Assembly: GCF_003814875.1 (NCBI RefSeq)
Contig: NZ_RKQF01000001.1
Location: 10,726,001-10,790,000, forward strand
From: Streptomyces sp. Ag109_O5-1
GTDB lineage: Bacteria > Actinomycetota > Actinomycetes > Streptomycetales > Streptomycetaceae
Length of the DNA stretch: 64,000 nucleotides
Direction of reading: 5' to 3'
Below the pieces are notes generated by a model that saw only the letters and a program-made list of their open reading frames with translations, made no database searches and was not told the origin of the DNA. This document shows positions 51,289-59,518 of this stretch, piece by piece (position 1 is the first letter of the stretch; each line of letters opens with the position of its first letter). The translations under genes were made by a program, and so were the position numbers.

Positions 51289-53592
51289 GTGAGCCGGGCG
51301 CGCGACCGGCGTACCGTCGTGTGTGTGGCGCCCGGCAGTCTCCTGTCCCGTGCGGCCCGTGAGCTCGGCTTGCGCGCCCACGAGGTGATCGCCGACGTGG
51401 ACCGGCGCCTGCGGCGTGAGCTTCCCGAACTGTGGGAGGACCCGAGCGTGGCCCGGCTCGCCTCCGAGAACATCTCCGAGCACGTCGCCGCCGCCCTGTA
51501 CGGCCTGGAGCACGCCGTGGACCCCGGCCGCATCGTGCAACCGCCCGCCGACGCGGACCGTGCCCGCCAGCTGGCCCGGCACGGCACGCCGCTCAGCTCG
51601 ATGCTGCGCGCCTTCCGGCTGGGCGAGGAGATCGTCATCGACTGGCTGCTCGCCGAGCTGCCCCGGCTCAGCGACGATCCCCAGGAGGTCAGCGCGGCGG
51701 CCCGCAGGCTGAACGCGGTGTCCACCGTCTACGTGGACCGCACGTCGGAGCGGGGCGTCGCGGTGTTCCAGGAGGAGCGGGACCGGCGGCTGCGCTGGCG
51801 GACGGCGATCGTCAACGAGGCGGGCATGCGCATCGGGACCACCCTCGACATCGTCCGCACCACCCAGGAACTGGCCGACCTGGCCACCGAGCGGTTCGCC
51901 GACTGCGTCACCGTCGACCTCCTGGATCCCCTGCTCCACGGCCGGGACGCCATGGGCGAGGGCCCGTTCGTACTCCGCCGGGTCGCCCTGGCAGCGGTGG
52001 ACGGGACGGGTCCGGGGGCGGTGGGGCAGGCACATACCGGGAGTGGTCCGGGGGCGGCGCAGAAGCTGCGGACCGGAAGCGGTCCCGGGGCGGTCGAGGA
52101 GCCGCCCGCCGGAACCGGTCCGGGGGCGGTGGGGGAGCCGCACACCTGGAGCGGCTCCGGTGCGGCGCAGCAGGACCTTCACACCTGCCCCGACGGATCG
52201 TTCCCGGCGTTCGCGCTGGCCACCGGTCGGCCCGCCCGGCACCACAGCGACGGGCCCCTGGACGCCGGGGAGGTCCACTCCACCCTGACGGTGCCGTTGC
52301 GTGCCCGGGGGACCACGCTCGGCGTCGCCGAGTTCGTGCGCTACCGCAACCCCCTCCGCTTCGACGACGAGGATCTGCTCCTGGCCCAGGAGATCGCGGC
52401 CAGGGCGGCCGTCGCCGTGGACAACGCCCGCCGCTACACACACGCCCGCGCCACCGCCCTCGCACTGCAGCGCAGCCTCCTCCCGCGGCACGCGCCCCGG
52501 CAGTCGGCCGTCGAGGTCGCCTACCGGTATCTGCCGGCCGGCCCCGAGGCCGGGGTGGGCGGCGACTGGTACGACGTGATCCCGCTGTCCGGGGCCCGGG
52601 TGGCGCTCGTGGTGGGTGACGTCGTCGGCCACGGCATCCACGCCGCCGCCACCATGGGCCGGCTGCGGACCGCCGTACGCACCCTGGCCGACATCGACCT
52701 GCCGCCCGACGAGCTCCTCACGCATCTGGACGATGTCGTCCTGCGGCTGTCCGCCGAGGCCGCCGCCGACCCGGACGCCGAGGCCGACGAGGCGGACTAC
52801 ATCGGCGCCACCTGCCTGTACGCGGTCTACGACCCGGTCTCCCGCTGCTGCACCCTGGCCCGCGCCGGTCATGTGCCGCCCGCCGTGGTGATCCGCGACG
52901 GGGAGGCGGACCTCCTGGAGCTGCCGCCAGGCCCGCCCCTCGGCCTCGGCGGCCTGCCCTTCGAGACGGTGGAGGTCGGCCTGCCCGAGGGCAGCCTCGT
53001 CGCCCTCTACACGGACGGCCTGCTCGAGGCCCGCGACCACGACGTCGACGTGGGCCTCACCACCCTGCGGGAGCTGCTCGCGCAGCCCGCGCCCTCCCTG
53101 GACGCGGTCTGCGACACCGTGCTCGACGCACTGCTGACCGGGCATCCCGACGACGACATCGCCCTGCTCCTCGCCCGCACGCACGGCCTCGGGGCCGACC
53201 GGGTCGCCACCTGGGAGCTGGAGGCCGACCCCGCCGTCGTCGCCCGGGCCCGCTCGGACGTCTCCCGGCAGCTGAGCGACTGGGGGCTCGCGGACTTGGA
53301 CTTCACCGCCGAGCTGGTGGTCAGCGAACTGGTCACCAACGCCATCCGCTACGGCACGGCCCCGATCACCCTGTGCCTCATCCACGACCGCACGCTGCTG
53401 TGCGAGGTCTCCGACGCCAGCAGCACCACTCCGCACATGCGCCGGGCGCGGGGGTTCGACGAGGGCGGACGAGGTCTGCTGCTGGTCGCCCAGCTCGCCG
53501 ACCGGTGGGGCACCCGGCACGCCCGGCACGGCAAGACGGTCTGGGCCGAGCTCGGCGAATCCGCCGCGGTCCCGGCAGCGGCCTTCGGCTAG
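51289..53592 (+). CDS. Multidomain SpoIIE-type phosphatase with GAF and RsbW-like kinase domains
   Basis: A signalling protein of about 767 residues. A helical RsbR-like or PucR-like N-terminal domain (SENISEHVAAALYGLEHAV, SSMLRAFRLGEE) is followed by a GAF domain interrupted by a Gly/Pro repeat tract. The SpoIIE PP2C domain comes next (GGDWYDVIPL, GDVVGHGIHAAATMG, YTDGLLEARDHD, PDDDIALLLA). The end is a HATPase_c_2 anti-sigma kinase (LVVSELVTNAIRYG, GRGLLLVAQLADRWG). Phosphatase and kinase in one chain allow partner switching on a sigma antagonist. The start is not settled: GTG 51238, 51289 and 51325 are in frame and none has a strong ribosome site. Confidence 0.9.
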   Translation: MSRARDRRTVVCVAPGSLLSRAARELGLRAHEVIADVDRRLRRELPELWEDPSVARLASENISEHVAAALYGLEHAVDPGRIVQPPADADRARQLARHGTPLSSMLRAFRLGEEIVIDWLLAELPRLSDDPQEVSAAARRLNAVSTVYVDRTSERGVAVFQEERDRRLRWRTAIVNEAGMRIGTTLDIVRTTQELADLATERFADCVTVDLLDPLLHGRDAMGEGPFVLRRVALAAVDGTGPGAVGQAHTGSGPGAAQKLRTGSGPGAVEEPPAGTGPGAVGEPHTWSGSGAAQQDLHTCPDGSFPAFALATGRPARHHSDGPLDAGEVHSTLTVPLRARGTTLGVAEFVRYRNPLRFDDEDLLLAQEIAARAAVAVDNARRYTHARATALALQRSLLPRHAPRQSAVEVAYRYLPAGPEAGVGGDWYDVIPLSGARVALVVGDVVGHGIHAAATMGRLRTAVRTLADIDLPPDELLTHLDDVVLRLSAEAAADPDAEADEADYIGATCLYAVYDPVSRCCTLARAGHVPPAVVIRDGEADLLELPPGPPLGLGGLPFETVEVGLPEGSLVALYTDGLLEARDHDVDVGLTTLRELLAQPAPSLDAVCDTVLDALLTGHPDDDIALLLARTHGLGADRVATWELEADPAVVARARSDVSRQLSDWGLADLDFTAELVVSELVTNAIRYGTAPITLCLIHDRTLLCEVSDASSTTPHMRRARGFDEGGRGLLLVAQLADRWGTRHARHGKTVWAELGESAAVPAAAFG
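52009..52170 (+). repeat. In-frame 36-bp tandem repeat inside the phosphatase GAF domain
   Basis: Four full 36-bp units start at 52009, 52045, 52081 and 52117, with a partial fifth at 52153; each begins ggtccgggggcgg or close. They encode 12-residue Gly/Pro/Ala-rich units (G-P-G-A-V/A core). Being a multiple of three, the array lengthens the protein without breaking frame. Confidence 0.9.
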
Positions 53593-53609
53593 CCGGGTCG
53601 GGCGCGACC

Positions 53610-54659
53610 TCAGTCGGGTCCGGGCTGTACGAGCTTGAAGAAGAGGCGGGCGGCGGCGCGTTGCGCGGACCGGCGCAGGCGTACCGGAAGCGGTCGGGCC
53701 GCGGCGGGCGCGGGGGCGCTGCCGGCCAGGCGGGGGAAGAGGGCTTCGGCGTTGCCGCGGTCGATCGCCGCGAGGGTGCCGGGGCCGACGCCGCTGTCGA
53801 GTCCGTTCGCGAAGTACTGGCCCGCGGCGGTGGGCGCGAACGGCCAGTCGCTGCCGAACAGGACGTGTCCGGGGCGGGCGAACGCGAACAGCGTGGGCAG
53901 GGCGGCGGGGCTGGAGGAGAGCGCGGTGTCGAAGTGGAAGCCGCGGAGGTCGTCGAGGATGTCGAGGGGGCTGCGTCCGGTGTCGGCGGCGATGGCGACC
54001 GCCATGCGGTGGGAGGCGTACGGGACGAAGCCGCCGGCGTGGCTGAGGACGAACCGGATGTTCGGGTACCGGCGTACGACCCCGTTGCGGACGAGCAGGT
54101 AGGCGGCGCGGGTGGTGTCGAGGAGGAAGTCGGCGGCGAAGGGCGGGATGCCTTCGACCGCGGGGGCCGGCAGTTCGGCCGGGTGGACGAAGGCGACGGC
54201 GTGGTGCTCGTCCAGGACCCGCCACAGGGCGTCCCGGCCGCCGGTGCCGAGGTAGCCGCCGTCGCTGTTGGCGAGCAGGGTCACGCCGTCGGCGCCGAGC
54301 TCGGTCAGGGCCCGCTCGGCCTCCTGGGCGGAGGCGGCGGCGTCGGGCATGGGCAGGGTGGCGAACCAGCCGAAGCGGCCCGGGTGGAGGGCGGGGAGCG
54401 CGGCGGCGAAGTCGTTGAGGCGCCGGGCCAGTCCGGCGGCTTCGCCGGGGTCGGCGAGGAAGGCGGTGCCGGGGGTGGAGACGGACAGGATCGCGGTCTC
54501 GGTGCCCAGCAGGTTCATGAGCTCCAGAGCCGCCTCGGGGCTCCACTCGGGCAGGGCGCGGCCGCCCGCTTCGGTGATGCCGGACCTGGCGAGGGCGTCC
54601 CGGTAGAAGCCCGGGACGAGGTGCTGGTGGACATCGATCCGGCGGGGTGACGTGGTCAT
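53610..54659 (-). CDS. Amidohydrolase family protein (ACMSD-like)
   Basis: Cytoplasmic metal-dependent hydrolase or decarboxylase of 349 residues. The amidohydrolase-2 pattern is clear: the N-terminal metal ligands in IDVHQHL, a second His in AFVHPAEL, the third in FVLSHAGGF, and the Asp in LFGSDWPFAP. This arrangement is that of ACMSD-type decarboxylases (gamma-resorcylate or aminocarboxymuconate-semialdehyde decarboxylase). It is divergent from an aromatic meta-cleavage cassette and shares its 146-bp control region, so it may act on a ring-cleavage product or an aromatic acid entering the pathway. An Arg-rich C-terminal tail is unusual. Confidence 0.88.
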   Translation of the reverse strand: MTTSPRRIDVHQHLVPGFYRDALARSGITEAGGRALPEWSPEAALELMNLLGTETAILSVSTPGTAFLADPGEAAGLARRLNDFAAALPALHPGRFGWFATLPMPDAAASAQEAERALTELGADGVTLLANSDGGYLGTGGRDALWRVLDEHHAVAFVHPAELPAPAVEGIPPFAADFLLDTTRAAYLLVRNGVVRRYPNIRFVLSHAGGFVPYASHRMAVAIAADTGRSPLDILDDLRGFHFDTALSSSPAALPTLFAFARPGHVLFGSDWPFAPTAAGQYFANGLDSGVGPGTLAAIDRGNAEALFPRLAGSAPAPAAARPLPVRLRRSAQRAAARLFFKLVQPGPD

Positions 54660-54707
54660 GGGGCTGGCCCTCGGCTTTCTCGGTACCGGCGACCGCCGCG
54701 ACGGCCC

Positions 54708-54766
54708 TTGACCGTCCCTTACGGCGTGCTTACCGTAGCGTTCATTCCAATTGGAGTGGACGCTAC
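54708..54766 (+). promoter_or_regulatory. Promoter and 32-bp palindromic operator of the aromatic cassette
   Basis: TTGACC (54708-54713), a 17-bp spacer and TACCGT (54731-54736) face the monooxygenase gene. A palindrome with arms gtagcgttcattccaa (54735-54750) and ttggagtggacgctac (54751-54766) pairs at 14 of 16 positions and covers the -10 box and start point, so a bound repressor would block transcription. It lies between the divergent amidohydrolase and monooxygenase genes. Confidence 0.75.
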
Positions 54767-54805
54767 AGCAAAGAGCCGTGACAGGAACGACAGCGAGGTG
54801 GCTTG

Positions 54806-56401
54806 GTGACCGGGATCAGCTCCGAGAACAGGGCCCACGACAACGCCTACGACGTGGCGGTGATCGGCTACGGGCCCACAGGGGTGACCGCGGCGAACCT
54901 GCTGGGTGCGACGGGCCTCAGGGTCGTCGTGCTGGAGCGGGACGCCGAGGTCTACTCCCGGGCCCGGGCGATCTCCACGGACGAGGAGGTCATCCGGATC
55001 TGGCAGCGCATCGGCCTGGCCGACCGGCTGAAGCAGGACATGCTCGCCGAGCGCCCGCTCGACTTCGTCGACGCCCGGGGCCGTACCTTCCTCAGCGCCT
55101 CCCCGACATCCCGCGGCCACGGTCATCCGCCGCAGATGTTCATCTACCAGCCCGCGCTGGAGAAGGTCCTCCGCGAGGGCGTCGACCGCTACCCGAACGT
55201 GGAAGTCCTGCTGCGCCACGAGTGCCTGAGACTGCGTCAGGACGCCGAGGGCGTGGAGCTGACGGTGGCCGGGACCGCCGACGACTCGGTACGGCGGCTG
55301 CGCGCGGCCTACGTCGTCGCGGCCGACGGCGGCTCCAGCCTCACCCGCGCCCAGCTCAACGTGGGCTACGAGGGGCGGACGTACGAGGACCGCTGGGTCG
55401 TCGTCGACACCGAGATGCTGAAGCCGTGGCCGGACCACGACCGGCTGCGGTTCCGCTGCGACCCCGCCCGACCGGCCGTGGACTGCCCGACCCCGCTGGG
55501 ACATCACCGCTGGGAGTTCCCGATCCTGCCCGGCGACGACGAGAAGCACCTGACCACCGACGACGCGATCCACACGATGGTCTCCCGGTACGGCATCGGC
55601 CGGGACCGGATCAGGATCCTGCGCGCCACCGTCTACAGCCACCATGTCCGCTTCGCCGCCCGTTTCCGGGCGGGCAGGGTCTTCCTCGCCGGGGACGCGG
55701 CGCACGCGATGCCGCCGTGGATCGGCCAGGGCATGGCCGCCGGCGTGCGGGACGCGGCGAACCTGTGCTGGAAACTCGCCGCCGTGCTGCGCGGCGAACT
55801 GCCCGAGACGGTCCTCGACTCCTACGAGGCCGAACGCAAGCCGCACGTCAAGGAGGTCACCCGGCGGGCCGTGTTCGTCGGCCGGATCATCACCGAACGC
55901 CGGCTCCCGGTGGCCCGCGTCCGGGACACCGCGCTCCGCGCGCTCCGCCCGCTGTCGGGCCTCACCTCCCGGCTGACGGACTCCCACTGGATCCCGGCCG
56001 CGTCCTACGCCGAGGGCCTCCAGGCCCACCCCCGCACCAAGGCCTCCGGACACCAGATCCCACAGCCCTGGGTCACCGCACCCGACGGCACCCGGGCCCG
56101 CCTGGACGACGTCCTCGCCGGCCGCTGGCTGCTGCTGCACGGCGGCCCGCCCGCCTCGCAGCCCGCGTGGGAGCGGGCGGGAGTCCCGTCACTCGCCGTC
56201 CTGCCCGCGGGCTCGCAGCCGGCCGACGGCGCCGTCGTCGACAGCGACGGCGTGCTGCTGGCCTGGCTTGCCGGGCACCGTGCCACCACCGTCGCGCTGC
56301 GCCCGGACGCCTACGTCTACGCGGCCGCGCCCGCCGGCGCCCCGCTCCCGCCGCCCCCGGCCGGGTTCGCAGCCGTACCGACCACCGCCGCCGCACGTTA
56401 G
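54806..56401 (+). CDS. FAD-dependent aromatic monooxygenase (MhpA-like)
   Basis: Flavin hydroxylase of 531 residues that puts oxygen on a phenolic ring. The N-terminal FAD-binding fold reads VIGYGPTGVTAANLLG, then AISTDEEVIRIW and VVAADGGSS. The second FAD motif GDAAHAMPPWIGQGMAAG lies near 295, and a thioredoxin-like C-terminal domain fills about 400-531, as in MhpA (3-(3-hydroxyphenyl)propionate 2-hydroxylase) and related two-domain hydroxylases. It is the first gene of a three-gene meta-cleavage operon with a hydrolase and an extradiol dioxygenase. The start is GTG 54806, 5 bp from GAGGTGG. Confidence 0.92.
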   Translation: MTGISSENRAHDNAYDVAVIGYGPTGVTAANLLGATGLRVVVLERDAEVYSRARAISTDEEVIRIWQRIGLADRLKQDMLAERPLDFVDARGRTFLSASPTSRGHGHPPQMFIYQPALEKVLREGVDRYPNVEVLLRHECLRLRQDAEGVELTVAGTADDSVRRLRAAYVVAADGGSSLTRAQLNVGYEGRTYEDRWVVVDTEMLKPWPDHDRLRFRCDPARPAVDCPTPLGHHRWEFPILPGDDEKHLTTDDAIHTMVSRYGIGRDRIRILRATVYSHHVRFAARFRAGRVFLAGDAAHAMPPWIGQGMAAGVRDAANLCWKLAAVLRGELPETVLDSYEAERKPHVKEVTRRAVFVGRIITERRLPVARVRDTALRALRPLSGLTSRLTDSHWIPAASYAEGLQAHPRTKASGHQIPQPWVTAPDGTRARLDDVLAGRWLLLHGGPPASQPAWERAGVPSLAVLPAGSQPADGAVVDSDGVLLAWLAGHRATTVALRPDAYVYAAAPAGAPLPPPPAGFAAVPTTAAAR

Positions 56402-56409
56402 GGACCGCC

Positions 56410-57282
56410 ATGACCACGCACGCGCCACTTCCGCCGATGCAGGAGTACCTGCTCGACGTCCCGGGCAAGACAATCTTCGTCGCGGAGACCGGCGACGGCC
56501 CGCCGGTCCTGCTCCTGCACGGCGGCGGCCCCGGCGCCTCGGGCGTCTCCAACTACAGCCGCAACATCGCCGAGCTGGCCAGGGAGTACCGGGTCATCGT
56601 CCCCGACCTGCCCGGCTACGGCCGCAGCACCAAGGGAGTTGACGGTACCGACCCCTTCGGAGACCTCGCCGACGGCATCCGCGGCCTGCTCGACGCACTC
56701 GGCCTGGACCGGGCCCACCTGGTGGGCAACTCCTACGGCGGCGCCTGCGCCCTGCGGCTCGCCCTGGACACCCCCGACCGGGTCGACCGGATGGTCCTGA
56801 TGGGTCCCGGCGGCATCGGCACCACCCGCGCCTTGCCCACCCCCGGCCTCAACAGCCTCCTCGACTACTACACCGGGGACGGCCCTTCGCGGCCGAAGCT
56901 GGAGAAGTTCATCCGCAACCACCTCGTCTTCAACGCCGCCGACGTCCCGGACTCGGTGATCGACGCCCGCTACCTGGCGAGCATCGACCCGGAAGTCGTG
57001 GCAGCCCCGCCGCTGCGCCGCCCCTCCGGCCCGAACGCGCTGCGCACCCTGTGGAGGACGGACTTCACCCGCGACGAACGGCTGTCCCGGCTGCCCGTTG
57101 CGACCCTGGTGCTCTGGGGCGCCGCCGACAAGGTCAACCGCCCTTCCGGCGGCCGGATGCTGGCCGCCCGGATGCCCAACTGCGATCTGTACGAGGTCGC
57201 CAACACCGGGCACTGGGTGCAGTTCGAACGAGCCGAACTCTTCAACCGGGTCTGTGCCGACTTCCTGGCAGGCCGTCGATGA
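56410..57282 (+). CDS. Meta-cleavage product C-C hydrolase (MhpC/HsaD-like)
   Basis: Alpha/beta hydrolase of 290 residues that breaks a C-C bond in the ring-fission product. It has LLLHGGGPGASGVSNY (oxyanion hole, the MCP-hydrolase signature), the nucleophile in LVGNSYGGACAL, the Asp in VLWGAADKV, and the His in NTGHWVQFE. The GGGPG block separates this group from plain esterases. It begins 8 bp after the monooxygenase stop and its stop overlaps the dioxygenase start, showing coupled expression. Confidence 0.93.
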   Translation: MTTHAPLPPMQEYLLDVPGKTIFVAETGDGPPVLLLHGGGPGASGVSNYSRNIAELAREYRVIVPDLPGYGRSTKGVDGTDPFGDLADGIRGLLDALGLDRAHLVGNSYGGACALRLALDTPDRVDRMVLMGPGGIGTTRALPTPGLNSLLDYYTGDGPSRPKLEKFIRNHLVFNAADVPDSVIDARYLASIDPEVVAAPPLRRPSGPNALRTLWRTDFTRDERLSRLPVATLVLWGAADKVNRPSGGRMLAARMPNCDLYEVANTGHWVQFERAELFNRVCADFLAGRR

Positions 57283-58283
57283 ACGCCACCTCCGTCTTCG
57301 GGGCCGTCCACCTCGGCCACCTCGTCATAGAGACCGACAGGTTCGCCGACTGGCGCCGGTTCGGCACCGACGCCATCGGCATGCACCACGACGACCTCGA
57401 CACCGGCCTGATGCGGTTCCGTCTCGACGACCGGGAATGCCGTTTCCTGCTGCGCCGCGGACCTGCCGAGGACGTCGTCGCGACGGGCTGGCACGTCGAC
57501 GACCACGCCGCCTTCGAGCAGATCGAGGCCCGCGTCCGCGCCCACGGCGTCCCCGTGGCCGAGGGCACCGCCGAGGAGGCGAAGCAGCGCGGCGTCGAAC
57601 GCCTGCTCCGATTCCCCGGGCCCAAGGGCATCACCCAGGAGATCTGCACCACCCCGGTGCGCTCGGCCGAACCCCTGGACATGCTCGCCTCCGGCTGGGT
57701 CACCGGCGACGCGGGCATGGGCCATGTGGCGATCACCTCGACCCGACCCGCCCTGATGCACGGCTACTTCGACACCGTCTTCGACGCCCGCCTCACCGAC
57801 TACATCGACGAGACCATCAGCGGCGTCAAGCTCAAGATCCGCTTCCTGCGCGTCAACGAACGCCACCACTCCCTCGCGATCGCCGCCGTACGCGGCCTGC
57901 CGATCGACCCCGTCCGCACCCGCGTCCAGCACCTCAACATCCAGGCCGCCTCCCTGGACGACCTGGCCCGCAGCTACCAGCGCGTGCACGAACTCGGCTT
58001 CGACATGGCCCTGTCCGTCGGACAGCACACCAACGACAAGGAACTCTCCTACTACGCCCGTACCCCCTCGGGCTTCGAGTGGGAGGTCGGCTGGAACCCC
58101 ATCGTCATCGACGAGTCGACCTGGGAACCCGGCACCCACCAGGGCATCAGCGTCTGGGGCCACACCCCGGTCGGCCAGACGATCATCGACAGGCTCGACC
58201 GGTTCCGCCTCGGCGTCCGCTCCCTGGCCCACCCGGAGCGGACCGTCCCCGCGCTCAGCGGAGCCGGCATCCCCGACGACTGA
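57279..58283 (+). CDS. Extradiol ring-cleavage dioxygenase (VOC, BphC/HsaC-like)
   Basis: Iron-dependent catechol dioxygenase of 334 residues with two vicinal-oxygen-chelate domains. The C-terminal one (about 145-290) carries the 2-His-1-Glu iron site: His in GMGHVAI, His in RVQHLNIQ and Glu in GFEWEVGW, with HTNDKELSYYA as a supporting motif. It opens catechols next to the hydroxyl pair. The ATGA overlap with the hydrolase is exact. Together the operon encodes hydroxylation, ring opening and C-C hydrolysis of a phenolic acid or side-chain-bearing phenol; the ring substituent cannot be read. Confidence 0.93.
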   Translation: MNATSVFGAVHLGHLVIETDRFADWRRFGTDAIGMHHDDLDTGLMRFRLDDRECRFLLRRGPAEDVVATGWHVDDHAAFEQIEARVRAHGVPVAEGTAEEAKQRGVERLLRFPGPKGITQEICTTPVRSAEPLDMLASGWVTGDAGMGHVAITSTRPALMHGYFDTVFDARLTDYIDETISGVKLKIRFLRVNERHHSLAIAAVRGLPIDPVRTRVQHLNIQAASLDDLARSYQRVHELGFDMALSVGQHTNDKELSYYARTPSGFEWEVGWNPIVIDESTWEPGTHQGISVWGHTPVGQTIIDRLDRFRLGVRSLAHPERTVPALSGAGIPDD

Positions 58284-58286
58284 GGG

Positions 58287-58319
58287 CCGCCCGGCCGCTT
58301 GACGTGCCGCGCCGGGCGG
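58287..58319. terminator. Hairpin between converging genes
   Basis: A 9-bp perfect stem (ccgcccggc with gccgggcgg) and a 15-base loop, just after the dioxygenase stop and just before the ArsR gene stop on the other strand. Confidence 0.55.
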
Positions 58320-58330
58320 ACCCGGGTCGC

Positions 58331-59416
58331 TCAGCGCAGTACGGCCGCGAGCAGGTCGGGTCCCAGATCCGTCAGATCAGGCAGATTGAGGGTGTAGCGG
58401 ACGTAACGGCCTTGCCGGCGGGACGTGAGCAGGCCCGCGCGGCGCAGCACGGCGAGGTGGCGGGACACCTCCGGGGGTGAGAGTTCCCAGAAGTGGGCCA
58501 GCTCGGCGGTGGTGTGCGGGCCACGGGCCAGGGTGCGCAGCAGCCGCAGCCGTACCGGATGCGCGAGCGCCTCCAGGCGGAGGGTGACCGTCTCCAGGGA
58601 GACCGGCGCCGCCGGACCCGGCTCGGCCACGGGGTACTGCACGACCGGATGCCATCCGGGCGCGTGCACCGCGACCAGGTGCGGGCGGCCGAAGACGCTG
58701 GGGATGAAGGTGACCCCCGCGCCACGGGCGGCGGTCGCCTTGTCCTGCACCTTGTCCACGATGATGCAGCCGCCGTCCGGTGCCAGGGTGACCGCGCCGG
58801 AGACCGAGGCCAGTGCCGCCCCGATGCCTTGGCGCCTGAGCAGTTCGTTCTTCAGCCGCAGATCGGTGGCGAGTCGCACCGCGACGCCCGCCCAGGCGTC
58901 GTCGAAGAACGCCTCGGCGCATGCTTCGAGGGTGTGGCGCACCCGTGCCCGCACCGCGGCCGGGTCCGCGAGCAGCCGTTCCGCGAAGGCCTCCTGCAGT
59001 GCGCCGCGGGCCTGGGCCAGGTCCAGGGCCTGCTCGCGCGCGGTCGTGTCGGTGAGCGGCGACGCCCCGCGGAAATGGACCCGGTTGCTGCCGCACGTGG
59101 TGACGAGCGCGGCGGTCACATAGGTCTCGTCGTCGATCCGGTCCACGTCGTCCAGTTCCTCGGCGAGGGTCGGCCGGGGCCGCGCCGGGATCAGGAAGTC
59201 GGCCTGTGAGGAACGCCAGAGGAACTCCGCCTCCCTGAGCCGCTCGGCCGACTCCGGCCGCAGCCCGGCCCAGACGTCCGCGGCCCAGCCGGCGAACTGC
59301 GGATGGTGACCGGGTTCGGCCAGCACATGCAGCATCGCGGTCAGCTCGGCCAGCGGGGAGGCGGCGAACCGCACCGGCTCGGACGGCAGACCGCTGATGT
59401 CGATCCTCAGCGTCAT
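58331..59416 (-). CDS. ArsR-family regulator with long N-terminal domain (DUF5937-like)
   Basis: A 361-residue regulator. Residues about 1-260 form a domain of unknown function (DUF5937-like in related Streptomyces proteins; ISGLPSEPVRFAASPLAEL at its start). The C-terminus is a clear ArsR winged helix (ALAHPVRLRLLRTLARGPH, TTAELAHFW, SPPEVSRHLAVLRRAGLL). No metal-binding Cys is visible, so it probably responds to an organic ligand through the N-terminal domain. It is divergent from an MFS transporter across a perfect palindromic operator, pointing to self-repression and control of efflux. Confidence 0.88.
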   Translation of the reverse strand: MTLRIDISGLPSEPVRFAASPLAELTAMLHVLAEPGHHPQFAGWAADVWAGLRPESAERLREAEFLWRSSQADFLIPARPRPTLAEELDDVDRIDDETYVTAALVTTCGSNRVHFRGASPLTDTTAREQALDLAQARGALQEAFAERLLADPAAVRARVRHTLEACAEAFFDDAWAGVAVRLATDLRLKNELLRRQGIGAALASVSGAVTLAPDGGCIIVDKVQDKATAARGAGVTFIPSVFGRPHLVAVHAPGWHPVVQYPVAEPGPAAPVSLETVTLRLEALAHPVRLRLLRTLARGPHTTAELAHFWELSPPEVSRHLAVLRRAGLLTSRRQGRYVRYTLNLPDLTDLGPDLLAAVLR

Positions 59417-59451
59417 CCCCCCATCATCAGCGCCAGGACACCCAGGTGACG

Positions 59452-59482
59452 GCGTCGATTGACGAAGGACGTCAATCGACGC
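59452..59482. promoter_or_regulatory. Palindromic operator shared by the ArsR regulator and MFS transporter genes
   Basis: A perfect inverted repeat with 13-bp arms (gcgtcgattgacg, 59452-59464, and 59470-59482) around a 5-base spacer lies between the divergent starts at 59416 and 59519. The arms include TTGAC and GTCAA, a form typical of ArsR/SmtB-type half-sites. Confidence 0.8.
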
Positions 59483-59518
59483 GCCCTGCACCGGCGGCCG
59501 GACGCACCGTCTGACGCC

